From the NCBI GenBank assembly GCA_024741835.1, contig JAENRP010000091.1:89122-103669 (forward strand): DNA of 14,548 nucleotides. The letters are read 5' to 3'. Shown one piece after another: positions 1-8,917 of the stretch (position 1 is its first letter; each line of letters starts with the position of its first letter). The notes beneath the pieces are model-generated. The model was not told the DNA's origin, ran no database searches, and worked only from the letters and a program-made list of their open reading frames with translations. This stretch comes from Diplocarpon mali. Its lineage: Eukaryota; Ascomycota; Leotiomycetes; Helotiales; Drepanopezizaceae. Position numbers and translations under genes: made by a program.

Positions 1-1245
1 CCCCCTCCCTCTCCGAAAGCTGAGGAACACGTCCACCGTGTTCTCGTCAGTGCGTGGGCACGTCCTGTACTCGTCAGCCACTATACGGGTCGGTGTCGAC
101 GTTTCACCCTCCAGCCTCGGCCGATCCGCCAGGAAGTCTCACGACTCCGGCCTCCACCGCATCTCAATCCAATGGCCACCCGCACATCGGGATCTGGTGG
201 AGATCCCAGGGCCGAACAGACTTCTGGGCGGCACGAGAGATCTTGCTGTCCCCCCTCCCGGACCGCACGTACTTCTCCACGCTCTCAGGGGTAATCCGCC
301 GTGAACCAAGGAGCGCAGCAAGAGTATCGACCTCCCCCCGCCTCCGAGTCATTGGAGGGCGCCCGCGCTCCATCGCACGGTCGGCCTGCACCGCAGCTTT
401 TCTCTCTCCTCTCCTCGTGTCCACCTGTACAGGTCGGCGTACCAGCGAGCAACCTCGCGGCATCACGACCGCGGGACATGCCCCGGTATCGATGCTGGCA
501 TGTTGGGTCTGGAATGCTGCCTGCGAGTTGCCCTGCTGTGATGCGCCGAGAGCACACCGGCCTGCGGATTCCACCCAGCTGTCTCGTGCAAGCCTGCCAC
601 CGATGACCCCACGCCTGAGCTGACGCTGCCACCAGGGTTTTTTTTTCCTCTGCAGGTTTTCCCCCCATCGCTGCCCCCGATCCACCCGCCGCCGCCGGGC
701 CAGGGTGTTGACGAAGCAGGCCAGGGCAGGGCAGGATTTTACGCGCACCTACATAGCAGGCCTGCGCCTCCCCCTCTATCTCGCGTCCTTTGATCCCCTT
801 CGTCGACGTCGGCTTCATTTCCAGTCGTCGGTCGCTCTCTTCTTCCCCTTCTGTTCTGCTCCTCTTACCTTGGAGGCTGGCACTAGCATTGCGTTGGCGG
901 AATCTTCCCACACACAACAAGACCTTCACCTTGAATCTCGCCTCCACCTACAAACGAGTCACCCCGCAACGCTGGCTGCGACATTCTTTACACGCAACAT
1001 CAGCGTAAATCTTCCAAATCTCTGTTTCTTGCTGGCAATTCGCAGGGTTCGACTGCCAGAGACTTTTTTCGCCGCCACTTTGGGAGGAATTTGCTTCTGG
1101 ACTCCTCTCACGCTCGCTCACGCGTCCGGTCATCTCCCCGGCCACCGCAAGGCGTTCCTCCTCACACCTGCTTCTCCTCGACGGCTTCGAATCTTCGCCC
1201 TCTCAATCTCTGCATGTTACGAGAGAGACTCGTCACCCGAATCTC
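1..1245. other. Left-edge region without a confident gene; upstream region of the ferric reductase
   Basis: I see no supportable coding region here. The overlapping open frames on both strands (for example 285-947 and 164-748 on the minus strand, 54-623 on the plus strand) have arginine- and proline-rich composition typical of GC-rich shadow frames and contain no motif I recognise. The minus-strand frame near 164-320 reads slightly more protein-like, so the 3' end of a leftward gene cannot be excluded. From about 830 onward the plus strand is pyrimidine-rich (833-871 is nearly all C/T), as is common around transcription starts and leaders of filamentous fungal genes, and fits the promoter and 5' leader of the reductase. 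A single minus-strand HGATAR site (776-781) is present, too common to call an iron-regulator site. Confidence 0.5.
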
Positions 1246-1363
1246 ATGTCTCCCTCCGGCTTCCTCGCCGTCCTGGCCCTCGCCAAGATCGCCTCGGCGC
1301 AGAATGCAACGATGCTCGCCGCCGCCGCCGCCAAGGAGGCCGCGCGCAAGGCAAACCTGCTAA
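1214..1363 (+). promoter_or_regulatory. Upstream ATG with an out-of-frame ORF overlapping the reductase start
   Basis: An ATG at 1214 opens a frame that runs past the reductase start codon (1246) and stops at 1363. A ribosome starting there would miss the reductase. It matters only if the transcript begins upstream of 1214, which the sequence cannot show. The reductase ATG has C at -3, a weak context, so leaky scanning or an internal transcription start would be needed for good expression. Confidence 0.35.
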
Positions 1364-3093
1364 ACCAGGACTTCTACGACTATCTCTTCATCCTCCTCGG
1401 CTCTCTGGTCGTCGCGATGGTGTGCTGGAGAGTGGGCACCGAATCCGTCAAGTACGTCCGCCTCCTGACGTGTCTCAACAACGAGACGCAGACATACTTC
1501 GTGGCGCCGTCGGAGCGCTTCGCCAGCTTCAAGAAGCACCTCCTCTACGCCCCGCTACTCAGCAAGAGGCATAATCGGGAGTTCCAGATATCCTCTGCCA
1601 TCAACATGGGCACTCTGCCGACGCGGCTCCAGGGACTGTTCTTGATGGCCTACCTGGGCACCAATGTCGCGTTCAGCGTCGTCAGCATCACCTGGTCGGG
1701 CCCGTATGCCAGTGTCCTCGCCCAATTGAGAAACCGGACTGGGACGCTCGCGGTCGTCAACATCGTACGTCTCCGCCTGGTCACGTGAAGGGGGTTGCAG
1801 AACTAACATGTGCAGATTCCCCTCGTCATCATGTCTGGACGGAACAATCTCCTGATCAACTGGCTCAACATCTCCTTCGATACCTTCAACCTGCTGCACA
1901 GATGGCTCGGCCGAATCGTGGCTCTCGAGTCGATCGCTCATGTCACGGCATACGTGCTGGCGACGAGCTCCAAGGGTGGATGGGCCGCCGTTTGGATGTC
2001 GATTACCAGCAGCCCCTTGATCACTTACGGGTTCGTCACCGTCACGGCGACCATCGTCACCGTGATCACGGCGAGCTCGGCACTTCGACACGCCTTCTAC
2101 GAGACATTCAAGTACCTCCACATCGGCCTGGCCCTCCTCATCATCGTGGGTCTCTGGCTGCATCTGAAGCTGGCCGGCGCCTCCCAGCTCACTCTGCTGT
2201 ACGGGGTCGTGGCTCTCTGGGCCGCCGAGCGTGCCGGGCGGCTCCTGAAGCTACTCTACCGGAACGGAAGTGGGTCGCGCGCACTCGTCGAAGCCCTCCC
2301 CGGAAACGCCGTCAGAGTGACCGTCGACATGCCTCGACCCTGGACCTTCAGGCCCGGCCAGCACGCGTACCTCTACATGCCGTCGATCGGACTCATGACC
2401 TCGCATCCTTTCTCGGTCGCCTGGTCTGACGAGGAAGATCACCTGGAGGGCGAGAAGCTGGCCATGAACCGGCAAGAGATCCTCGCCATGAAGAAGACGA
2501 GCATCTCGTTTGTGATTCGCGAGCGCACCGGCTTCACCCGCAAAATGGTCCGCAAAGCCGAAGGGTCGCCCGATCAGAGATTCTACACGACCGCCTTCGC
2601 CGAAGGACCGTACGGCGGGAGGCACCTGATGGAATCCTACGGGACCGTCATGCTCTTTGCAGGCGGCGTCGGGATCACGCATCAGGTCCCTCACATCCGC
2701 AACCTCGTGGCCGGCTACTCCAACGGCTCCGTCGCGGCCCGCAAGATCGTCCTCGTCTGGTGCATCCAGTCCCCCGAGCACCTCGAGTGGATCCGGCCCT
2801 GGATGGCCTCCATCCTGGGCATGGAGAAGCGCCGCGACGTGCTGCGCATCATGCTCTTCATCTCGCGACCGCGGTCCACCAAGGAGATCCACTCCCCGTC
2901 CTCGACCGTGCAGATGTTCCCCGGCCGGCCGAATATCGAGATGCTCCTCGACTTCGAGATCGAGTCGCAGGTCGGCGCCCTGGGGGTCTCGGTGTGTGGC
3001 AGCGGGGGCCTGAGTGACGACGTGAGGGCCGCGGTGCGGCGCCGGCAGCACGTCAGCAACATCGACTTTGTGGAGGAGGCCTTCTCCTGGTAG
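1246..3093 (+). CDS. FRE-type ferric/cupric reductase, transmembrane, one intron
   Basis: Exons 1246-1764 and 1816-3093 give 598 aa. The 51-nt intron (1765-1815) has donor GTACGT, branch site CTAAC at 1803-1807 and acceptor TGCAG. It is phase 0 and removes an in-frame TGA at 1786. Residues 1-19 look like a signal peptide ending in ASAQ, followed by a membrane segment at about 46-62. The ferric-reductase transmembrane domain spans about 125-300, with four heme-ligand histidines at 201 (LLHRWLGR), 215, 275 and 289, the classic two pairs 14 residues apart. The FAD-binding HPFSVAW is at 370-376, the NAD(P)H-binding GGVGITHQ at 456-463, the distal CGSGGL at 567-572, and the family-typical end SNIDFVEEAFSW at 587-598. 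By family knowledge it passes electrons from cytosolic NADPH through FAD and two b-type hemes to extracellular Fe(III) or Cu(II) before metal uptake, at the plasma membrane or possibly the vacuole. No ferroxidase, permease or siderophore gene lies beside it, so the exact metal and role are inferred only from the family. Confidence 0.95.
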
Positions 3094-3385
3094 GAGCCGG
3101 CCCCGCCCAGCGCGTCGGAGAGACGGATCGGAGATGCACCTGCCGGGGGGGGTATATATTCTTGTATCACGCTGTGGATTCTGGGTAGATGTGGGTGCTT
3201 GGATTGCCATGATCTCTCGGCAGCTCGGTCGCTACGCGGACCCCTCCTCTTTTGATTCGGGAGGGAGTGGACGGGGTTTAAAACGACCGTTTGGCGGCGA
3301 TCTTTCATTGTATATGATAGGGCTCGGTCGGTAGGCGCAATGAACTCAAAAAGGCAGCTTGCAGAGCAGCTGTCGCATCACCTTG

Positions 3386-3470
3386 TCTCTCTCCCTCTCC
3401 CTCTCCCTCTCCCTCCCCCTCTCCCTCTCCCTCTCCCTCTCCCTCCCCCTCTCCCTCCTCCTCTCCCTCT
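3386..3470. repeat. 85-nt pure pyrimidine tract, CTCTCC-type, with a perfect 30-nt tandem duplication
   Basis: Every base on the plus strand from 3386 to 3470 is C or T. Most of it is built from CTCTCC hexamers interrupted by CCCC. Bases 3391-3420 and 3421-3450 are identical, so the tract carries a perfect tandem duplication of a 30-nt unit, followed by a degenerate third part (3451-3470). It lies about 340 nt upstream of the HET start codon. Long homopurine/homopyrimidine mirror tracts can adopt triplex (H-DNA) structure and are length-unstable; whether this one does is inference. Confidence 0.95.
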
Positions 3471-3646
3471 GGGCCCGCTGGCTCGTCCAGTGACGAGACG
3501 ACAGCCGAGCTGGCGAGCTCCCCAGCCCGTGTCTCGCGTCAGACGGCCAGGCCTCGCCGTACGGGGGGTGCCGCGAGGCTTGACCGTGACAAAGGGGTCT
3601 CTCAGTACATCCGCGGCTGAGGGGAACGTATAGGCGAGCCTGAACG

Positions 3647-3649
3647 ATG
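3647..3649 (+). promoter_or_regulatory. Upstream ATG opening a long out-of-frame ORF over the HET start
   Basis: ATG at 3647 starts a frame that reads through the (AG)14 repeat and overlaps the HET coding sequence to 4708 in the wrong frame. The frame is Arg/Pro-rich with no recognisable domain, so I treat it as a shadow rather than a protein. If the transcript includes it, it would reduce initiation at 3807. This hints that transcription starts downstream of 3647, or that translation of the HET protein is held low. Confidence 0.3.
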
Positions 3650-3766
3650 CATCCTTGCGGCGCAGCGCCGTGGAGCTGCGTCCTCCCACTCTTCTCGCGC
3701 CACGCTCGCCCAACGCCCACGGCGCCCTCCTGGCCCAGCCGGCCTGGATCTGGAGCAATCCTCGCC

Positions 3767-3794
3767 AGAGAGAGAGAGAGAGAGAGAGAGAGAG
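3767..3794. repeat. (AG)14 dinucleotide microsatellite next to the HET start codon
   Basis: Fourteen uninterrupted AG units end 12 nt before the HET ATG (3807). The repeat therefore probably lies in the 5' leader, or at the transcription start if the leader is very short. It is complementary in sense to the pyrimidine tract at 3386-3470, so a transcript holding both could fold them together. Perfect dinucleotide repeats of this length are normally polymorphic between strains. Confidence 0.95.
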
Positions 3795-3806
3795 CAGCTG
3801 TCCCTA

Positions 3807-5761
3807 ATGTCCCGCGACGCCGTGGCATTGCACCTGGACGAGATCCGTCTCCTGGTCCTAAGACCGCGATCCTACGCGCCCCCTCCGCACGCCCGGCCCC
3901 AGGACGCGACCATATTCTGCGAGCTGGTCGTCGTGTCCCGGCAGCAGCTGCCCCCGTACACGGCTCTCTCGTACGCCTGGGGAGCACAGGACAACCGGCG
4001 TGCCATCTGCGTCGGGGACGTGCTGGTCAACATCGGCAGCAACCTCCACTCCGCCCTCCTCTCGCTCCGCCTCGAGCAGGACGAGGCCTTGCTCTGGGTC
4101 GACCAGCTCTGCATCAACCAGGCCAACGAGGAAGAGAAGGGGCACCAGGTCTCCGGGATGAAGAGCACCTACGCGTCCGCCTCGCACGTCGCCGCGTGGA
4201 TCGGCCCAGCTGCCGACGGGAGCGACCTGGTCCTCGCCCAGCTGAATTCCATCGGATCCAAGACGCCCAAGCGGAGGGTCGCCGGCGCGCTGACCAAGAA
4301 GTCTTTCCGCTTCATGATCGACCACATGTTTTCCGACGTGCTCCTGGCCCTGGCGGATCCCGAGACCTTGGAGGCCTTTCGTGCGGGCTTCGAGAAGCTC
4401 TGTCAGAGACCGTATTGGCGGCGTCTGTGGGTGATCCAGGAGTACGCCGTCGGCCGCAAGGTCGACGTGCTCTGCGGGTCATCCCGCATCTCGCACCATC
4501 GGCTGCAATGGGCGCTGTACTCCACCAGTCAGGTGCTGGACTTTGTGGGCGAGACTGGAGACGTCGACGAGCGCGTCAGGCTCGGTCGTCTGGTCGCGAA
4601 GGCGTTCGGCACCGCACACTCGAGTTTCATGGATGGGATCGTGACGAGAAGGCACAAGTTCAGGAGGAAGGGCAGCGTGGACAACGGGCTCTTCTTCGTG
4701 CTGGTTAGCAGTCTGGTGTTGGAGATCGATCTCAATCACCCCGAGTGCTCGGACCCGAGGGGTATGCCTTTCTTCATCTTGGCTTGAGCTCTCACGACAT
4801 CTCGGATCACAGCACTTGGGCTTCTCTAAGTCCCGACTCGGTTGCACTACCCTGCAAATACAACTGACGCGATGCAGACAGGATCTTCGCCGTCCTAGGC
4901 CTAGCTGACGACGCATCCTCGTGCTTCAGCTGCTTCCCTGATTACTCGAGGACCTGCGACGAGGTCTACATCGAAGCGACGAGACGCATGCTCAAGCAAG
5001 GCCACCTCGACATCCTAGCCTACTGCCACGGCCCCAGGTCTCCAGCATCTGCCCTGCCATCGTGGGTCCCGGACTGGCGCTTGATGACCTTTGCGCCGAT
5101 GGCCTACAGCCCCTGGCAGAGTGTCTTCTTCTCCGCGTCAGGACACAGCCAGCAGCCACCCATTCCCGACAACGAGGACCCGTGCCTGCTCGGGTTGAGC
5201 GGCATAGTCGCCGATACCGTGAGACAGTCTGGCAGCCTGTGGAGTCCCGACTGGCTGGCAGATTTGGATCCTGGGGACACGCTGAGGCACATGGATGAGA
5301 TCGAGGCCTTCTGCGCACAATCCCCTCGCATAGCGGAGCGTGAGCGAGTCAACGTCGCGTCGTGTATTGCGATTGCGGATTTCGATCACGCTGGTGCTCC
5401 GGGTGCACAGAACCCCGGCGCTGCCATGGAGAGCTATCAGCGGCTTCGTGCCAGATTCACAGCCAAGGTTCACGGGGACACTGTAGCCCCAGATGAGGAT
5501 TGCGATACTTGGTACCGCCAAGCTGTGCAATTCTTCCGTCCCTGTCGGCCGTTTGTTACTCGGACTGGGTATGTGGGCCTGGGGCCGAGCGACGTGGCTG
5601 CCGACGACGTGGTCGTTCTTTTGACGGGCGCGACGGTTCCGTACGTGGTGAGGAGGGGGGGAACGGAAGTGTGCGTCTTGGTCGGGGAGGCATATCTGTG
5701 GGGTGCAATGTATGGAGAGGCTGTGAAGGGGGGTGTCACCGAGATGTTTGTCTTGAGATGA
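3807..5761 (+). CDS. HET-domain (heterokaryon incompatibility) protein, one intron
   Basis: Exons 3807-4761 and 4878-5761 give 612 aa. The 116-nt intron (4762-4877) has donor GTATGC, branch CTGAC at 4863-4867 and acceptor GATGCAG; it splits an Asp codon and restores the family motif DPRDRIFAVLGLA. The HET domain (PF06985) is seen as YTALSYAWG at 51-59, LLWVDQLCINQ at 95-105, GHQV near 112-115, YASASHVAAWIG at 122-132 and RPYWRRLWVIQEY at 201-213. The C-terminal half has LPSWVPDWR and the usual end, GYVGLGP through the LVGEAYLWGAMYGEA region to TEMFVLR. The start at 3807 is the first ATG in frame and leaves the usual 40-50 residue lead-in (EIRLLVLRP). Family members trigger programmed cell death when incompatible fungal cells fuse, or act in other non-self responses; most, like this one, are of unknown specificity. 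There is no attached NACHT, STAND or repeat domain and no partner gene adjacent, so it is a stand-alone HET protein, probably cytosolic. Confidence 0.93.
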
Positions 5762-6759
5762 AAGGATGCCAGGTTCTGGAGATGTCAAGAATGTAAAACC
5801 CGCTCCGTGGTCCAGGAGCGATAGCCGTCTCTAGTCCTGGGCCGAGGCGAACGGTAGGATGTTGTTTTGAAACACATACGTCCGTTTGTACCTGCCAGGG
5901 TTGCCAGCATGTAGCTGCTTCGGAAGCCTCGGCTTTGCTGACTTCGCCCTTTCGCGGATGAGGATCTCCAAAAGATACATTGCGATATACACGCCGCGAT
6001 CTGCTCACAGGCAGGCTTGAGAGTGACGTGAACAAGGAGCGTCGCAAGATTCTGACTTGCCGATACCACGTCCTATATTCGGCTCGCGTTTCGCGCTCCT
6101 GACAGTTTTGCATATCGAGCCCAACCTGATGCCAGGAAACGCCGAGATGTCAGTCCCTTCCTAAACGATACCAAGTTTCCAGTTCAATCGTCCCCTGGAC
6201 CCAGTCGATGTCTTCCAAGAAACGTGGCCGTCTACTGGAATATCTAAAACTGTCGTTGACAACCCACCTCGCTTATCTGCAGACGAGGAAAACAACGTCT
6301 TCGACCGCAAGGACTCCCCTCCCACGCCACGGTCAGCGCTCGCTCTCCTGGGGGAGATATGCATGAAGAGCTGCTGGGTTTCTGGCAGCGGCCTTGCCAT
6401 CGCGCAGAGAACTATTGTCCCGCGACAGCAACATACCCTGGCCGTCTGCGCGCATATCCATCCTTACCGAGTCGCAAGCCCGTGTCTTTGGTGCGGTCGC
6501 CAATCACGGGGAATCAAAAATCCTGATCGACAGCGTGAAACTAGCCATAAATATCACCTGCGGAGAGCAGACCACGGACCTGAATATCAGCTAGCATGTC
6601 TGGACACTGGTATGTCAGTGAAACTGCTAGGGCTGTAGTGTAGTGTGTGTGAGCTAGTCGGGTTGGCCATCAGTCATTTATGGATCCATGGTCTCGCGTA
6701 AGGTTTTGTTGACTTTCTCGATTTGTCCACTTCTGCCTTGCGAAAGTACGCCTTTGTAT
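5762..6759. other. Gene-poor stretch with possible decayed coding sequence
   Basis: About 1 kb without a supportable gene, lying between the HET gene and the SDR pseudogene, both of which end here. Within it, plus-strand frame 6165-6350 (with residues such as LDPVDVFQETWPSTG) and then a different frame 6367-6594 (with ARISILTESQARVFG and a stop at 6592-6594) have protein-like composition. No family is recognisable, and stops (6162, 6364) plus a frame change separate them. I could not join them with a plausible intron. They may be remnants of one decayed gene or simply chance; the stretch is visibly less GC-rich than the two left-hand genes. Confidence 0.3.
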
Positions 6760-7643
6760 CTACAGTGACCATCCCGCATCAACAATCGCACTTGACCCAG
6801 TTTTATTCTGACTTTCGGCGAAGCAAGGACTCATTTCTGCAATCCATGGTCGCAAACCGCTTCAACTGTGTGTTCAACAGGGAAGCATCGAGTTTCTCCT
6901 GAGAGCATTTCAAACCCCATTCCTAACCGTGTTAGCCAAAGAACACGACAACGAGTTTCGGGTTTGACCGCCAGGAGGAATCTTGGTGACACAGAGCTAA
7001 CCCTCGTCTTTGGGCCAACCATCATTGCAGGTGATTTGACAAGGTGTATCTGAGCAGTTTTGTTGAAAGAGTATGCCTTTGTTTTCGGCCAGCAAGACTA
7101 CGTAGCTCTTCAAGCATTTTGAGAGCTGTGGCATATGGCTTGGAACACAGAACTTACTACCGAACTACCGCTGACCCTTACTCCAGCCAAGCTGGCTGTG
7201 GTGATAAAGCACCCTTGACTATCATCTAAATACTTTCTCGTGGCATGCATCATCCATAAATACGACTTGACATTTATATTCCAGCACTTGTCCCGCATCT
7301 CCTCGTCCACATCATCCAGGACATTGAGGTCTGTAATCGAAGTCCATCCTCCATTGGGAAACACTACATCGAGCCGTCCCGCTCCGGCAACAGCCTCGGA
7401 AACAAGACGCCCGACGTCTGTTTTTTTCGACAGGTCGACTTTGATACTGGGGAAATTCGAGCCGGAACCCACTTCTGGCTTTGGTAGCGGTGAAGTTTTC
7501 TCTACGTCGGCGACGAGCGAGTCCGCCCTCGACGAGTTGTTGGAATAAGTGATCACTACTCCGTACCCTGTTTTAGCGAATGTTCTGGTAGCAGCAGCGC
7601 CGAGGGCAGCGGAACCGGCAGTTCCAAGCACCACGGGGGGCAT
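6760..7643 (-). pseudogene. Short-chain dehydrogenase/reductase pseudogene (frameshift in last exon, altered glycine motif)
   Basis: The minus strand encodes a classical SDR in three exons: 7643-7158, 7076-6969 and 6922-6760. Intron 1 (7157-7077, 81 nt) has donor GTAAGT and acceptor AAAG; intron 2 (6968-6923, 46 nt) has a poor donor, GTCAAA, but a CTAAC branch site and TTAG acceptor. Splicing links SGSSV to AYSFNKTAQIHLVK and then SVSPRFLLA to EWGLK, as expected for the family. Catalytic Ser151 (TTASLAG), Tyr164 and Lys168 (YSFNK), an Asn near 122-124 and VDLS at 69-72 are kept. Two lesions stand out. The NAD(P) glycine motif reads TAGSAALG (8-15) where TGxxxGxG is expected. Near 6842-6845 the frame breaks: after LKRFATM the rest (AEMSPCFAES, TGSSAIVDAGW, stop at 6762-6760) is readable only in another frame, consistent with loss of about five bases. 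The full product would have been about 253 aa, normal for SDRs. The substrate is unknown. A sequencing error is possible but would not explain the glycine changes. Confidence 0.8.
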
Positions 7644-8490
7644 TTCTTTCAGGGTTTGTTTAAGAACAACCGATGCCTGATCGCGAAGGCTTGAAGCACA
7701 GATCACTCTTACTCCTCAGAAAGAAGGAATTTAGGTAGCTCGGAAGATAGCAACCCATGAGCCTATTCCCATGGCCAAAAGTCCAGAGCCGCCAAATCGT
7801 TCTGGGGCCATGCGAGATACTGTAGCGGAAAGCACGAATTTCAGTAGAAAGAGTCTGACAAGGAGATGAGAACCTGAGCAGAGACACGAGAACTACCAGT
7901 GAGCTTGAACTTCGCAGCAAAGAATCGGTAAAATGCCACCAAACGCTCCATGAATCGAGAGGCTGCTGACAGAATGAGAATTATTACAGAAACATCATGG
8001 CGCATCGTTCCTTCGCTGCATCATGTTTTCAAGAGAAAACACGACATAGGAGTCTGGCAGTGAAGTCGTAGGAAATAATATGCGCTGTACTTGTTGCCAG
8101 AACAGAATCAGAGGTTGTGTAAGTTTTCAATCATAGCAGGACAACAAACAACCTCGAAACCTAGCGTCGACACCAGTCCTTATCAGCCCCACTCTCCGAC
8201 CACTATCGCGCATGACCTCAGCTCACGACGTCCGAGGCCGGGTCTGAAACGTGCAGTTCAGCTTACTTGCTTCATCACTCTTTTGTCCTCCTTCTCAGGA
8301 GCAAACGAGGACCCTACAAGCTTTCGCAAGCTGCCTAATCATCCGGCGTCAACCTTGATCTCGAGCTCGAGTATTCGTATTCCTACAACAACAAGACCGA
8401 GGGGCTCGGAGGCACACATATAAGCAAGAAGCCGGAGGAAGCAGCAAGAACAATACTCGTCTGAGCAAGTGAGACAAGGACAGAGAGAAG
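7644..8490. promoter_or_regulatory. Divergent intergenic region between SDR pseudogene and Yippee-like gene
   Basis: 847 nt between two genes transcribed away from each other. The open frames inside it (7660-7920 minus, 8091-8423 plus) show no recognisable protein features and I leave them out. The right end holds a TATA-like box (listed separately) and one AGGGG stress-element-like pentamer at 8400-8404, which alone is not significant. The left part, around 7700-8060, is AT-richer. Confidence 0.45.
8419..8424 (+). promoter_or_regulatory. Putative TATA box (TATAAG) of the Yippee-like gene
   Basis: The sequence CATATAAGC lies about 67 nt upstream of the Yippee start codon, in a purine-rich leader (8421-8490). 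A TATA box here would place transcription start roughly 30-40 nt downstream and leave a leader of a few tens of bases. Position and sequence fit; function is inferred. Confidence 0.5.
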
Positions 8491-8917
8491 ATGGGCCTTT
8501 CGTACAATGTCTATCTGAACAGCCACAAGATATACGGCTGCAAGAACTGCAAGGCACATCTGTCAAACCATGAGGACATCATCAGCCGAGTAGGTTCCCT
8601 TTCATCTTGCCTCTGGTATTCTCAGCCACCGTTTCCCTCTCCCAGCAACACCACATGTCTAGCAGTACTCTAACAAACTCCAGAACTTCCGCGGCCAACA
8701 CGGCAAAGCTTACCTCTTCAACAACGTCGTCAACGTAGTCGCAGGCGAAGCCTCCGAGCGCAACATGACCACCGGCCGGCACATCGTACGTGACATCACT
8801 TGCCGCCAGTGCCACGAGACGGTCGGATGGAAGTATGATAAAGCTTACGAGGCGAGCGAGAAATACAAGGAGGGGAAGTTCATTCTGGAGGCGGAGCTGC
8901 TTTGTAATGTTACCTAG
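8491..8917 (+). CDS. Yippee-like zinc-binding protein (Moh1/YPEL family), one intron
   Basis: Exons 8491-8589 and 8684-8917 give 110 aa. The 94-nt intron (8590-8683) has donor GTAGGT, branch CTAAC at 8670-8674 and acceptor CCAG, phase 0. The Yippee fold covers almost the whole protein: CKNC at 17-20 and CRQC at 73-76 are the two zinc-binding CxxC pairs, with GQHGKAYLF in the second exon's start, a GRHIVRDITC stretch before the second pair and GWKYDKAYEASEKYKEGKF after it. Length and order match the single-domain family, which is conserved from yeast (Moh1) to animals (YPEL1-5). In humans YPEL5 is a partner of the GID/CTLH ubiquitin ligase and yeast Moh1 is also linked to GID; the fold resembles the cereblon substrate-binding domain. 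A role in protein turnover or stress is therefore plausible but not shown here. The ATG is preceded by GAGAAG, giving a purine at -3. Confidence 0.95.

Larger units (their letters stand above)
3094..3806. other. Intergenic region between ferric reductase and HET gene
   Basis: This 713-nt stretch should hold the reductase 3' UTR (AT-rich patch around 3150-3160) and the promoter and leader of the HET gene. It is dominated by two purine/pyrimidine repeats, listed separately. I see no coding region: the open frames across it translate the repeats into Pro/Leu or Arg/Glu strings. Confidence 0.6.

Noticed and set aside
25..43. Perfect 7-bp inverted repeat (GAACACG / CGTGTTC, 5-nt loop)
   Set aside because: Several repeats of this size are expected by chance in a window this long, and no context makes it a terminator or operator.
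776..781. HGATAR-type site (minus strand) as an SreA-like iron-regulator site for the reductase
   Set aside because: A single six-base match is common; no extended ATCWGATAA or clustered sites were found in 1-1245.
285..947. 220-codon minus-strand ORF in the left region
   Set aside because: No domain, biased composition, and it overlaps other equally long frames, as expected by chance in GC-rich DNA.
2251..3210. 319-codon minus-strand ORF opposite the ferric reductase
   Set aside because: Shadow of the GC-rich plus-strand coding frame; composition is Gly/Asp/His/Arg-rich and no motif is present.
3346..3987. Minus-strand ORF with long Arg-Glu runs
   Set aside because: The runs are translations of the pyrimidine tract and microsatellite; nothing else supports a gene.
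6760..8090. RIP mutation as the cause of SDR decay
   Set aside because: The glycine-motif codons imply G-to-C transversions, and the frame break is an indel; neither is the C-to-T signature of RIP. There is also no second repeat copy in the window.
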